A stretch of DNA of 64,000 nucleotides, taken from positions 558,001 through 622,000 of the forward strand of contig NZ_JAABOQ010000001.1 of assembly GCF_010671565.1 (NCBI RefSeq), read 5' to 3'. The translations under genes and the position numbers were made by a program. Every line of letters begins with the position of its first letter. Within the stretch, counting starts at the first letter, position 1. This DNA comes from Spongiivirga citrea. Lineage in GTDB: Bacteria > Bacteroidota > Bacteroidia > Flavobacteriales > Flavobacteriaceae. The notes below the pieces were generated by a model. The model was not told the DNA's origin. It saw nothing but the letters and a program-made list of their open reading frames with translations, and did no database searches. Of this stretch, positions 43,473-52,814 are shown piece after piece.

Positions 43473-44441
43473 TTAAATCATCTCCTTTAAGTTCTTGAAA
43501 GAATTTTGAAGTGTTTCAGTTGGAGTTGGTGTAAGGTCACGCTCTAAATAAAAATGATCTACACCTGATTTTATTGCTTGTTTTATGATTGATTTTATAT
43601 CGAAAATACCATCTCCGGGGTCGGCCATTTTTGGAAATCCTGCCATCCATTGATCTTGTGTTCCACCATCTCCAGAAAAACGATATGTTGAAGCAGCATC
43701 TTTAATATGAAGCATTTTAAATCGACCTGGATACTTTTTCAAATACGCTATTGGATCTGCACCAGCAGCTGCCATCCAAAAAATATCAAGTTCGAACTTG
43801 ACTGTATCCTCATTTGTATTTTCAATAAGATATTCTAACGGGATTTTATCATCCATCAATGTATGTTCATACCCATGGTTGTGATATACAAACTGTATCC
43901 CATATGGTTTCATTTGATCTCCAAATGCATTGAACTCCTCTACTCGTTTTTTGTAATCGTCTAAAGAAGATCTGCCTTCCATTAAAATTGGTAAAACAAC
44001 ATACTTGGTTTCCAAAGGAGCTAAACCATCTAATAACTCATTCATATTAGAACGTAGCGAATCAATATTGACATGGACGGATGGCGTGGTTAAAGTAAAC
44101 TCATCTAACATCGACTTCACCGCTTTTGTATCATGACCATAAAAAGCATGTTGCTCTAAACCAAGCATTGATTTCATTTGCTCAAAACCTTTTTTAGCAG
44201 AATCAGCACTGAACGGATAGGGGCCAAAAAACTCAATTTCCTTATATCCAATTTCCGAAAGCAACTTTAAAGTCCCCCGTAAATCTTTTTCAACCATCGC
44301 CGGAATGGTAAATAATTGTATGCCAAAATTAATCGATGTATTAGTCATTGGTAAAAATTGTTTCATTGCATTTAAACTTGGAATCAAGGCCAATGTCCCA
44401 GTTGCTAAAGCAGTTTTCTTTAAAGCTTGTCTCCTGTTCAT
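43473..44441 (-). CDS. Tat-exported sugar phosphate isomerase/epimerase-like protein
   Basis: About 322 aa from ATG 44439-44441 (MNRRQALKKTALATGTLALIP), a twin-arginine signal; the longer open frame upstream lacks one. The mature protein is an AP-endonuclease-2/xylose-isomerase-like TIM barrel. Parts seen are LSEIGYKEIEFFGPYPFSA, a YGIQFVYHNHGYE metal site, KFELDIFWMAAAGADP and the FKMLHIKDA strand, ending in HFYLERDLTP. Such exported proteins often act on keto-sugars with GMC/Gfo-Idh oxidoreductases. A GMC enzyme lies 4 kb away, but no direct operon link exists. Confidence 0.85.
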   Translation of the reverse strand: MNRRQALKKTALATGTLALIPSLNAMKQFLPMTNTSINFGIQLFTIPAMVEKDLRGTLKLLSEIGYKEIEFFGPYPFSADSAKKGFEQMKSMLGLEQHAFYGHDTKAVKSMLDEFTLTTPSVHVNIDSLRSNMNELLDGLAPLETKYVVLPILMEGRSSLDDYKKRVEEFNAFGDQMKPYGIQFVYHNHGYEHTLMDDKIPLEYLIENTNEDTVKFELDIFWMAAAGADPIAYLKKYPGRFKMLHIKDAASTYRFSGDGGTQDQWMAGFPKMADPGDGIFDIKSIIKQAIKSGVDHFYLERDLTPTPTETLQNSFKNLKEMI

Positions 44442-44475
44442 TCTTCGTCCTAAATAGTAATATGAAATAGTTCTA

Positions 44476-44736
44476 TCATTTTTTTGAAATGGTATTTCTA
44501 ATCTTATAAACCAATACAATCCAAGCAAAGATAGAAGTGATAAAATTTGAATAAATCATGGGAGCATTGTCAATTAACACGCCATAAACAAACCACAACA
44601 CAATTCCAATACAGAACATACTATACATCCATAAAGAAATGCCGCTTGTGTCGTTTGTCCTAATTGTTTTAATAGCCTGCGGTATAAAGGAACATGTAGT
44701 TAGAACGGCAGCTGTTTGTCCGATTAATTCGGTCAT
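44476..44736 (-). CDS. SemiSWEET sugar transporter
   Basis: About 86 aa from ATG 44734-44736 (MTELIGQTAAVLTTCSFIPQAI); seven more in-frame codons are possible upstream. It has three spans and the PQ-loop signature: CSFIPQAIKTIRTNDTSGISLWMY, in which the Pro-Gln hinge and the SGIS-x-W-x-Y segment are diagnostic. It works as a homodimer that passes sugars across the inner membrane. It follows the SulP operon after that operon's terminator, so it is probably transcribed separately. Confidence 0.9.
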   Translation of the reverse strand: MTELIGQTAAVLTTCSFIPQAIKTIRTNDTSGISLWMYSMFCIGIVLWFVYGVLIDNAPMIYSNFITSIFAWIVLVYKIRNTISKK

Positions 44737-44756
44737 CTTGGTTTCGTCTTTAATCA

Positions 44757-44790
44757 ATAAAAAAAACCTCCATTATAAGTTAATGGAGGT
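44757..44790 (-). terminator. Rho-independent terminator of the SulP/carbonic anhydrase operon
   Basis: ACCTCCATTA (44766-44775) and TAATGGAGGT (44781-44790) form a perfect 10-bp stem with a TAAGT loop. On the minus strand an eight-base T-run follows. It is nine bases after the SulP stop codon. Confidence 0.92.
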
Positions 44791-44799
44791 CTTTATCTT

Positions 44800-46692
44800 T
44801 TAGCCCTCTTTGGGTTGATATTTATCTTCTACATTCTCTTTGACATATTCGATACAGGATGAGAAATCCTCGAAAATACGATCAGGAGATACCAAATCTG
44901 GAACAATATCAATTTGCTTTAGCATCATTAAAGGCTGTTTTTGCGGATTAATAAGTAATGTATGTACATCACGTTGCTCTAGATCTAGTAAAACATCTTC
45001 CAACGCATATAGACCAGATTGATCTACATAAGGCACTCTATCCATCCTTAAAATAACATGTGATGCCGTATCTGGAATTTGTTTTGCTAATACTTGGAAA
45101 TCGCTTGTATAACCGAAAAACAATGGTCCTTCTAAATGTTTGATAAACACTTCCTCAGCAAACTCTTTAGGGAAATCACCTTCATCATTCCAACTGAGCT
45201 CTCCTTTATCCAAATTTTCAAGATTGGTTATGCGTGATTCATCGGCTGTAAAGTCTCCCATTTTTTTCATAAAAGACAGGGAAGCCATAACAAGTCCGAT
45301 CCCAACGGCTGCAACCAAATCCCATACTACGGATAATACCAATACCACTAGCATGATTACCACCTCGGAACTAAGTTTGAAATATTTTAGATCTATATCC
45401 TTTTGCATACTCGGTATTGCACGTAGTCCTTTATAATCCATAACACCAATACCAACTGTAATTAAGATACCCGCTAATACCGCTGCTGGAATTTTTGATG
45501 CAATAGGTCCCATTGCCATTAATATAACGAGTAATAAAAGTCCAGCAATCATACCAGACAGTCTTGTTTTACCCCCTGAGTTAATATTTACAACTGTTCT
45601 AATAGTCGCACCCGCACCTGGAATACCACCAAATAAGGCCGCTATACTATTTCCTATACCTTGACCAATTAATTCTTTATTGGGTTTGTGCCTTGTTTTG
45701 GTCATGTTATCCGCCACTACAGATGTTAGTAACGAATCAATTGCCCCAAGAAATGCCAATGAAACTCCGGCAAATAAATAGGGTTTAATCGACCCAAAAC
45801 TAAAATCGGTAATAATCCCAAGATTGATCTCAGGAAAACCCTGAGGAATAGTTTCAATAGGAATATATTTGAATCCTGCAAAGTAAGCAACACCAGAAAC
45901 AGCTAACAATGCAACCAATGTACTCGGAACGGCAGTCGTAATTTTCTTAAAACCATAAATTATAGCTATCGTGACTAAACATAATATGAGTTCTAAAAAA
46001 TTAATGTTCTTAAATGCTCTTGGCATTGTTCTTACCGCACCAACCACTCCACTTGCACTTCCTTTGGCTAGTGTCTCAGCCTCGATCATAATATCAGCTT
46101 CGGTTATTTCTCCAGCTCTTTTAATAGTTTCTTTGAAATCCTCAAGCACCAAAATACCTTCCCCTGCTTCATTTTTAAGAATCTTATCAAGTAATACTTC
46201 CTCCGCTTGCGGTATAAATGAATTGACCAGATCTTCGTCTTCCTTAGGATAATATCCAACAGCTGGTAATATTTGCGTAAGTAAAATCATGACACCAATA
46301 GCTGTCATAAAACCAGAAACAACAGGATATGGAATGTATTTGATATAGCTACCAATACCAATAAAACCAAATAAGACTTGTAATAAACCTGCTAGCAAAA
46401 AGATGGTTAAAATAGCCGGCAATGCTTTCTCTACATTTCCTTCATTAGCTGCCACAATTCCGGCAATTACTAACATACTTACAGCTGTCATAGGTGCTGT
46501 TGGGCCAGAAATCTGTGTATTTGTGCCGCCAAAAAGCGCTGCGAAAAATCCTATGAAAATCGCACCATATAATCCAGCACTAGGCCCTAAACCGGAACTT
46601 ACACCGAAAGCCAATGCCAACGGTAATGCGACTATACCAGCGGTTATACCACCAAAGGCATCACCTTTAAAATGTTTAAAAAAGTCTTTCAT
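44800..46692 (-). CDS. SulP family anion transporter with STAS domain (probable bicarbonate transporter)
   Basis: This 630-aa protein begins FKGDAFGGITAGIVALPLALAFG..SGLGPSAGLYGA, the SulP signature, with about 12-14 spans. TQISGPTAPM and the IPGAGATIRTVVN stretch are further conserved parts. The STAS domain covers about 510-620, including VILRMDRVPYVDQSGLYALEDV. An extra ~75-residue, Glu/Lys-rich soluble insertion (about 147-225) interrupts the membrane domain. The adjacent carbonic anhydrase gene suggests bicarbonate as substrate, by analogy with SulP-CA pairs; sulfate cannot be excluded. Confidence 0.9.
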   Translation of the reverse strand: MKDFFKHFKGDAFGGITAGIVALPLALAFGVSSGLGPSAGLYGAIFIGFFAALFGGTNTQISGPTAPMTAVSMLVIAGIVAANEGNVEKALPAILTIFLLAGLLQVLFGFIGIGSYIKYIPYPVVSGFMTAIGVMILLTQILPAVGYYPKEDEDLVNSFIPQAEEVLLDKILKNEAGEGILVLEDFKETIKRAGEITEADIMIEAETLAKGSASGVVGAVRTMPRAFKNINFLELILCLVTIAIIYGFKKITTAVPSTLVALLAVSGVAYFAGFKYIPIETIPQGFPEINLGIITDFSFGSIKPYLFAGVSLAFLGAIDSLLTSVVADNMTKTRHKPNKELIGQGIGNSIAALFGGIPGAGATIRTVVNINSGGKTRLSGMIAGLLLLVILMAMGPIASKIPAAVLAGILITVGIGVMDYKGLRAIPSMQKDIDLKYFKLSSEVVIMLVVLVLSVVWDLVAAVGIGLVMASLSFMKKMGDFTADESRITNLENLDKGELSWNDEGDFPKEFAEEVFIKHLEGPLFFGYTSDFQVLAKQIPDTASHVILRMDRVPYVDQSGLYALEDVLLDLEQRDVHTLLINPQKQPLMMLKQIDIVPDLVSPDRIFEDFSSCIEYVKENVEDKYQPKEG

Positions 46693-46711
46693 TATAGTTG
46701 TTCAGGATAGA

Positions 46712-47341
46712 TTATACTAAGGTCACTTTTCCGCTTGCCAATGCGTATACACCGCCAACGATAGTTATTTCGCCATTGTCTTCCATTTCTTTTAAGATCG
46801 GGCTTCTTTCACGGATTCTTTTAATAGTCAATTTCACATTATTCTCGACCGTTTTAGCGACAAAAGCCTTGTTAGAAGAATTTGCTTCACCCTCGACCTC
46901 TTCAGAAGATTGCTTAACAGCAGGAATGATATTATCGAGCATTGCAGTAATATTACCTAACTCAACTCCGTCACAAGCCGCTTTAACTGCTCCGCAAGCC
47001 TCATGACCTAGCACCATGATCAACTTACTACCTGCAACTTTACAACTGTATTCCATACTTCCCAAAATGTCAACATTCTCGAAATTACCAGCAACACGTG
47101 CTACAAAAACATCCCCTATTCCCTGATCAAAAATGGTTTCTACAGGAACTCTAGAGTCAATGCATGACAACACCACTGCTTTCGGAAACTGTCCAGAAAC
47201 GGTACCACTGCGCTGCGCTGCATAATCGCGCTGCAATGCGCTGGCATTTGTAAATCTTTCATTACCGCTAATTAAATCTTCTAATACGCTAGTTGGAGTA
47301 AAATTGTCTTGAGTGATTTTATCTACTGTTGTTGTGATCAT
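46712..47341 (-). CDS. Beta-class carbonic anhydrase
   Basis: About 209 aa from ATG 47339-47341; an upstream TTG is a less likely start. Zinc ligands are Cys60, His113 and Cys116 (VLSCIDSRVP and VLGHEACGAVKAAC), with the Asp62-Arg64 dyad. It interconverts CO2 and bicarbonate in the cytoplasm. It lies 19 bases upstream of the SulP gene on the same strand, a functional pairing. No signal peptide. Confidence 0.95.
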   Translation of the reverse strand: MITTTVDKITQDNFTPTSVLEDLISGNERFTNASALQRDYAAQRSGTVSGQFPKAVVLSCIDSRVPVETIFDQGIGDVFVARVAGNFENVDILGSMEYSCKVAGSKLIMVLGHEACGAVKAACDGVELGNITAMLDNIIPAVKQSSEEVEGEANSSNKAFVAKTVENNVKLTIKRIRERSPILKEMEDNGEITIVGGVYALASGKVTLV

Positions 47342-47427
47342 TTTATTATTCAATTTGGTTATAAATTAATTAGGTTGGACGGCTTTCATAAAGAACGCTA
47401 TCCGTTAGTTTAAATATTTAGATGAAT

Positions 47428-47736
47428 TTAGCTGTTTATTTCCGGAGGAGGAGAGAATATAGCTAACAAAATGGAATGTGGCAGCTCAATGCCATTATCA
47501 CCATTAAATTCGTGATCATTAAAAGAAAATGAAATGTTGTTGTGTGATATTGCATCTACTACTTCGTTAAAATCCGACTCGTTAGAACATTCATGTGATT
47601 CGCTTTCGCCGTCTATTAAATCGATTAAACATATCTCATCAACACCCGTTATGTCAACAAGTGGTAATAAGGTGATACTACAAGCGATCGAAATCGCACT
47701 AAGAATAACAACGAACTGTTTTGTACTACTCATCAT
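47428..47736 (-). CDS. Small exported or membrane protein, unknown
   Basis: About 102 aa from ATG 47734-47736 (or the next Met). One N-terminal hydrophobic segment (FVVILSAISIACSITLLPLV) is followed by an acidic tail (LIDLIDGESESHECSNESDFNE). Two later Cys could pair. The C-terminal ILLAIFSPPPEINS is semi-hydrophobic. No family is known. It lies upstream of the carbonic anhydrase gene on the same strand with an 86-base gap. Confidence 0.5.
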   Translation of the reverse strand: MMSSTKQFVVILSAISIACSITLLPLVDITGVDEICLIDLIDGESESHECSNESDFNEVVDAISHNNISFSFNDHEFNGDNGIELPHSILLAIFSPPPEINS

Positions 47737-47819
47737 AAACAAAGATAAAAGGAAAGTACATACAGTTCGTTAAATCTTTTTAAAAAGTGGCTAAGCAGCC
47801 CTTAATTGCAAGAGTAAAG

Positions 47820-48536
47820 CTAGGTAAGTAAATTACCTTCATCGTCCCAAACAGCCTGCTCGCCTCTTTTGCTTTGATCAACACATTTTGCAATCCACTC
47901 GGGATCATAGGCAACTCCATGTTGATCGAGCACATCTTGTGGCACTCCGTCCCAAACATTTGGCTGATTTCCCTTATACCCCAAATCTGCAATACCTACT
48001 TTAGAAGTGTAGTACCCAGTAAGAGTAAGGTTTCGCATTAAGGCAAAAAATTGGATTTCTAATGGCTGCTCATCTAAAGGGACCTCTATATCATGCCAGC
48101 AAATCTCATCACATATTTGCTTTTGCTGTTCCAATGTAGCCGATTTAAATTCTATACCGAACTCTGTATTACTTTTATGATCCATCCACATAAGCCCTCC
48201 TAAGAGTGTGTTTTGCATTTCAGGAATATCTTTTGCCATGAATTCTATCAACTCTGGAACCTCAGCTTCTATAGGTCCTCCATGTGGTTCTTTTGGAGGA
48301 AGAATTACCGTACTTAAGACCCCTATTGTTTCCATTTCATGTTCGTTGAAAACCTGTTCGGCTTGTAGCTTTTCAAGTCGTTCTAATTCTTCAGGTGTTC
48401 TACCGAAATACTTGGTTTCTTCTACTTTAGTAAGTGCTTTATCTTTATCATCTCCATCAACTTTACAACCGTGAAATGCCAATGCAGATGCTCCTGCTCC
48501 CAAGATAATCGTCTGTATACTTTTTCTCCTGTCCAT
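47820..48536 (-). CDS. Gluconate 2-dehydrogenase subunit 3-like protein (GMC oxidoreductase partner)
   Basis: This 238-aa protein has a twin-arginine start, DRRKSIQTIILGAGASALAFHGC, which could also be lipidated at Cys24. The mature domain has FNEHEMETIGVLSTVILPPKEPHGG, the pattern I recognise in 'gluconate 2-dehydrogenase subunit 3' proteins. It ends the two-gene unit with the GMC enzyme, whose stop is three bases before its start. Such small subunits escort the folded GMC partner through Tat and form the periplasmic complex. Confidence 0.85.
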   Translation of the reverse strand: MDRRKSIQTIILGAGASALAFHGCKVDGDDKDKALTKVEETKYFGRTPEELERLEKLQAEQVFNEHEMETIGVLSTVILPPKEPHGGPIEAEVPELIEFMAKDIPEMQNTLLGGLMWMDHKSNTEFGIEFKSATLEQQKQICDEICWHDIEVPLDEQPLEIQFFALMRNLTLTGYYTSKVGIADLGYKGNQPNVWDGVPQDVLDQHGVAYDPEWIAKCVDQSKRGEQAVWDDEGNLLT

Positions 48537-48539
48537 TTC

Positions 48540-50264
48540 TTAGATGTTTTGTTCTTTAAGTTGCTGTATAATATAATCAGATGCTCTCCAAGACAACGCT
48601 AAAATAGTCCACGTACAGTTCTTATCAGCTTGGGAAACAAACGGGCCAGCATCTATAATAAAAACATTATCAACGTCATGCAACTGATTGAATTTATTGG
48701 TCACTGAAGTCTTGGGATCGTTCCCCATACGGGTCGTTCCTACTTCGTGAATGATCTCTCCCGGTGCATGTAAACCATAATCGCTATCCTTACCAGGCTT
48801 ACCACCCCATAATTGATGGCCTCCCATATTGTGAATAAGCTCTGAGAACGTATCTTGCATATGTTTTGCCTGACGTACTTCGAGGTCGGACCATTTATAG
48901 TTAAATTTCAGGACAGGAATCCCATAATCATCAACTGTTGTTGGATCGATTTCACAATAGTTATCCTTTCTAGCTATACCTTCACCGCGACCTCCAAAGC
49001 CGACTACAGAGCCGTAATACTTCTTCACGTCATCTCTTAAAATATCTCCATATCCTCCAACTTTAGTTCCGAAGAACTCATTAAATGCGTTGGCATCAAA
49101 ACCAAAACCGTAGTTTGGTTGTCCCATTCCGCCCCATACTTCAATGTGGTATCCTCGAGGAAAGTCTAGCTTAGAATTGTTACCCCACCAGGGAGAATAG
49201 ACGTGCATTCCGCCTACGCCATCTTCGTTATATGATGTCTTCCGGTTCATAAGACCAGGAATAAACCCAGCAGCACTAGCTCCTGTAGAGTCGTGTAAAT
49301 ATTTACCGACTAGATCACTACTATTTCCAAGTCCGTTAGGGTGCTGCTTGCTTTTAGAATTCAATAAAATTCTAGCCGAGCTACAAGCGGATGCCGCTAA
49401 AATAACGACTCTAGCCTTTAATTTATATTCCTTTCTGTCTTCTTTATTTATATAAGATACTCCGGTTGCTTTACCCTCTTCATTTGTAGTAACTTCTCGT
49501 ACCATCGAGTTTACATAAATCTTTACCTGACCTCCATTTTTCTGAGCAGGAAATATTAAGCAACTTCCCGAAGAAAAATCAGCGTATACCGAGCATGAAC
49601 GTGAGCATTGCCCACAATAAAAACAAACACCTCTATCGTCATTTATTTTTTTGGTAAGCATCGACATCCGGCTTGGTATAACAGGAATACCCGATTTTTT
49701 TGCTCCTTTTATATAAAATAATTCATGTAATCTAGGTTTTGGCGGAGGCAGAAAAAATCCATCAGGATCGTTCTCAAGACCTTCATTGGTACCAAAAACC
49801 CCAATTAATTTGTCAACCTTATCATAATATGGTTTTACATCATCATAACCAATAGGCCAATCTTCACCATAACCATCACGCGTTTTTCCTTTGAAATCCT
49901 TAGGCCCAAAACGCAAAGAAATGCGCCCCCAATGGTTGGTTCGACCACCTAGCATTCTAGATCGCCACCAACGAAACTTGGTTCCCTCTTCAACTGTGTA
50001 CGGCTCCCCTTCTACTTCCCAATCACCCCAAGACATATCCCATTCTCCAAAAGCACGATCTGTACCTGCACCTCTTCGAGGAGAATCGTAAGGATTCTTT
50101 AATTGGGTCATTGTTTTCGGGTCTGCCGGATCAAAAAATGGACCTGCCTCTACAACTGCGACTTTAAAACCGGCATCGGCTAACTGTTTAGTTGCCATTC
50201 CTCCACCAGCACCAGAGCCAACAATAATAACATCATAGACTTCGGCGGATTCTTTTATTTGCAT
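48540..50264 (-). CDS. GMC family FAD-dependent oxidoreductase
   Basis: This 574-aa enzyme has the FAD Rossmann motif VIIVGSGAGGGMATKQLADAG near residue 14. GGRTNHWGRISLRF follows near 110, and the C-terminal GMC signature HEVGTTRMGNDPKTSV is near 510. A Cys-rich run near 218-230 (CFYCGQCSRSC) is typical of the gluconate-dehydrogenase/glucoside-3-dehydrogenase branch. It lacks its own signal and is probably exported with the Tat subunit. By analogy with flavobacterial LacA-LacC it could oxidise sugars or glycosides at C3; a cytochrome subunit is not in this window. Confidence 0.88.
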   Translation of the reverse strand: MQIKESAEVYDVIIVGSGAGGGMATKQLADAGFKVAVVEAGPFFDPADPKTMTQLKNPYDSPRRGAGTDRAFGEWDMSWGDWEVEGEPYTVEEGTKFRWWRSRMLGGRTNHWGRISLRFGPKDFKGKTRDGYGEDWPIGYDDVKPYYDKVDKLIGVFGTNEGLENDPDGFFLPPPKPRLHELFYIKGAKKSGIPVIPSRMSMLTKKINDDRGVCFYCGQCSRSCSVYADFSSGSCLIFPAQKNGGQVKIYVNSMVREVTTNEEGKATGVSYINKEDRKEYKLKARVVILAASACSSARILLNSKSKQHPNGLGNSSDLVGKYLHDSTGASAAGFIPGLMNRKTSYNEDGVGGMHVYSPWWGNNSKLDFPRGYHIEVWGGMGQPNYGFGFDANAFNEFFGTKVGGYGDILRDDVKKYYGSVVGFGGRGEGIARKDNYCEIDPTTVDDYGIPVLKFNYKWSDLEVRQAKHMQDTFSELIHNMGGHQLWGGKPGKDSDYGLHAPGEIIHEVGTTRMGNDPKTSVTNKFNQLHDVDNVFIIDAGPFVSQADKNCTWTILALSWRASDYIIQQLKEQNI

Positions 50265-50385
50265 ACTGTAATTTTTAGTAGAACTATTTAGAGTAGAGTC
50301 TGTTTGAAAGCTAAAAATTACGAATTATTGGTCAAGAAAAATAAGGAATGACAAAATTGAATAAGAAATCGATAAAAAATTAACA

Positions 50386-51921
50386 CTACCAATCTACCTT
50401 TGATGATTTGTAGTAATTAATATTCATTTTTTCAAAACGATTTTTAAAGCTCGCAAGTCGTGTTTTATATTCACCCCAGGACCGAAGACTATCTTGTGTC
50501 CAGCCTATTTCAGCGTATCCAGGTAGTCTTGGAAAAACCAAAAACTGCAACTCATTCATATTTGTCACAGTTTCTGTCCATAATGGCGCTTCAATTCCTA
50601 ATATATTTTCTTTAGTAATACCTTCAACATAGGCCGCAGGATTCCAATCATAACCCGTATCAACTTCAACATAGCCAGCCCACTTTAAGCCAAGCTTTGT
50701 AATGGAATCATACTTCATGTCTAAGTACGCTTTTTTCGCTGGAGACATAATGAGTTTAACATTCTTCTCTACCGCTGTTTTAGCATTGTCTTCACTTGCC
50801 CAAAACTGAGCGATGGATGATGATTTGATATTTGCAGTTACTACTTCGTCCCATCCGACCATTGTTTTGCCATGTTTGGAAACGATGTCTTGTACTTTAT
50901 CTACAAAAATTACATAATCGGCCTTCTTGGTCGCATGAGATTCATCACCACCGATGTGAAAGTACTTTCCCGGACTTATGGCCGCCAATTCTCTAACTAC
51001 ATCGTCAATAAACTTATAGGTTATTTCCTTATCTACGCAGAAAGAGCTAAAGCCAACTTTCATACCAGTATAAGGTTCTGGTGATTTTCCATCACAATTC
51101 AACTCAGGATACGATGCTAACGCAGCATTGGTATGTCCAGGCATGTCAATTTCAGGAATTATTGTTATAAACCTATCGGCAGCATATTGTACAATTTCTT
51201 TGTAGTCTTCTTGAGTGTAGTATCCGCCTTCGGTACCACCAACTTCGGTTTTACCTCCTATTTCGGCAAGCTTTGGCCAGGATTTTATTTCAATTCGCCA
51301 ACCTTGATCATCAGATAAATGCAAATGAAGCACATTCATTTTAAACATTGCCAAATAGTCAATGTACTGTTTCACATCATCTACACTAAAAAAATGTCTT
51401 GAAACATCGAGCATAGCGCCGCGATATTCATAGTTAGGATAATCGATTATTTTTCCTGAAGCAATCTCAATTTTATTGGAATCAATAGTAGTTGGCAGTA
51501 GTTGTTTTATCGTTTGGATAGCATTGAAAATTCCAGAAGGATGATTAGAAGAAATGGTCATCACATCTTCTTCAATATTCAACTCGTAGCCTTCTTCTTT
51601 AAGATCATCATTAGTAGTTTTCTTTGAAAGAATTATCCCCTCTGATTTTGATTCATCTTCGTTTTCAGCAATACCTATGTTAATTCCGGTGATTTCTTTT
51701 AATTCCGCAGCCAAGGTTTGTGCTTGAGCTCTAAATTCTTGGTCTGTATAGATAACACTTTCTGAGCTTAGTAAGAATGAGCTACCCGTAGCCACCATAC
51801 CAACTGGCTTTGGAATAAGGTTTTCCTTTGCTAAATCCATCGGTGTGGCAACTCTTTTTTCTTTACACCCCATAAATAACAATAGACTAAAACAGGTGAT
51901 TAGTGTGGATACATTTTTCAT
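50386..51921 (-). CDS. Beta-N-acetylhexosaminidase, glycoside hydrolase family 20, lipoprotein
   Basis: This 511-aa protein has lipobox LLLFMGC (Cys19). An N-terminal GH20b-like alpha/beta domain (about 35-160) precedes the barrel. The GH20 core has YRGAMLDVSRHFFS, HLHLSDDQGWRIEIKSWP, IPEIDMPGHTNAALASYP, and the catalytic pair Asp326-Glu327 in FHIGGDESHA. It releases terminal N-acetyl-hexosamines by substrate-assisted catalysis. Twelve bases separate its start from the AraC stop, so regulator and enzyme form one unit, opposite the SusC/SusD pair. Confidence 0.95.
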   Translation of the reverse strand: MKNVSTLITCFSLLLFMGCKEKRVATPMDLAKENLIPKPVGMVATGSSFLLSSESVIYTDQEFRAQAQTLAAELKEITGINIGIAENEDESKSEGIILSKKTTNDDLKEEGYELNIEEDVMTISSNHPSGIFNAIQTIKQLLPTTIDSNKIEIASGKIIDYPNYEYRGAMLDVSRHFFSVDDVKQYIDYLAMFKMNVLHLHLSDDQGWRIEIKSWPKLAEIGGKTEVGGTEGGYYTQEDYKEIVQYAADRFITIIPEIDMPGHTNAALASYPELNCDGKSPEPYTGMKVGFSSFCVDKEITYKFIDDVVRELAAISPGKYFHIGGDESHATKKADYVIFVDKVQDIVSKHGKTMVGWDEVVTANIKSSSIAQFWASEDNAKTAVEKNVKLIMSPAKKAYLDMKYDSITKLGLKWAGYVEVDTGYDWNPAAYVEGITKENILGIEAPLWTETVTNMNELQFLVFPRLPGYAEIGWTQDSLRSWGEYKTRLASFKNRFEKMNINYYKSSKVDW

Positions 51922-51932
51922 GATTGCGTATT

Positions 51933-52814
51933 TTAAAGCACTCTTCGTATTCCCGAAAGCTCCTGACGGTATTGGGTGGGAGTGCGGCCTTTATTTCGTT
52001 TAAAAATCCTATTAAAGTTAGCTATATTATTGAAGCCACATAAAAAAGCAATTTCCGATATACTCAGATCTTTTTCCAATAACAACCGAGCAGCATAACC
52101 TATTCTAACTTCGTTAACATAGTCAACAAAAGTTTTTCCCGTTCGTTTCTTAATAAATCTATTAAAAGACACATTACTCATATTCACTAATTCCGAAACT
52201 TCAGTCAATGTGATCTTCTTTGAATAATTTGCTTGTACGAAGTCATAGACAAGCTTTATTTTGTCGCTATTTTCAAAACTTTCTCGATAGCCAACACTGG
52301 AAGAAATTAGTCGCTGATTTCGAGAAATAGCCATATCGTGTAGCACAGACATCATTTCAAGGAAATAATCCATACCATCTAACTTAGCCACTTTATGTAA
52401 TCGAGGCTTAAGTTCTAATGCTGTTTTTTCTGAGAATGAAATTCCGTAAACACATCTGGCCAGCATATCTTTAATTGGCTTCATAATAGTTTTAGAAAGG
52501 AGATCTTCATTTAGCAAAGTATCATGAAACTGTACCATGATCTCGTGAATCTCCCCGCCAGCAAAATTTGCGTTGGTCCATCCATGTGGCAGATTTGGGC
52601 CGATAAGCACAAGACTTAAGCTACCCAACTCTTCAACGCTATCCCCTATAAACTGATGCACACCAGAGGCATTCGAAATCAAAAGCATCTCATATTCCGG
52701 ATGAAAGTGCAAAGGAAAATCAAAATGGTCTTTTCTTCTGTCAAAAACTAGAAAGCTATCTTCTTTTTTAAGCTGGGTAATTTCACGATGTACTTTTCCA
52801 AATCCTATCATCAA
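51933..52814 (-). CDS. AraC family transcriptional regulator
   Basis: This 293-aa protein has an N-terminal cupin sensing domain (FPLHFHPEYEMLLISNASG; LSLVLIGPNLPHGW) and a C-terminal double helix-turn-helix. That part holds ITLTEVSELVNMSNVSFNRFIKKRTGKTF and LSISEIAFLCGFNNIANFNRIFKRNKGRTPTQYR, quoted in part as the AraC signature. It lies between the GH20 gene (same strand) and susC (divergent) and probably controls both, responding to an amino-sugar ligand. Confidence 0.92.
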   Translation of the reverse strand: MMIGFGKVHREITQLKKEDSFLVFDRRKDHFDFPLHFHPEYEMLLISNASGVHQFIGDSVEELGSLSLVLIGPNLPHGWTNANFAGGEIHEIMVQFHDTLLNEDLLSKTIMKPIKDMLARCVYGISFSEKTALELKPRLHKVAKLDGMDYFLEMMSVLHDMAISRNQRLISSSVGYRESFENSDKIKLVYDFVQANYSKKITLTEVSELVNMSNVSFNRFIKKRTGKTFVDYVNEVRIGYAARLLLEKDLSISEIAFLCGFNNIANFNRIFKRNKGRTPTQYRQELSGIRRVL

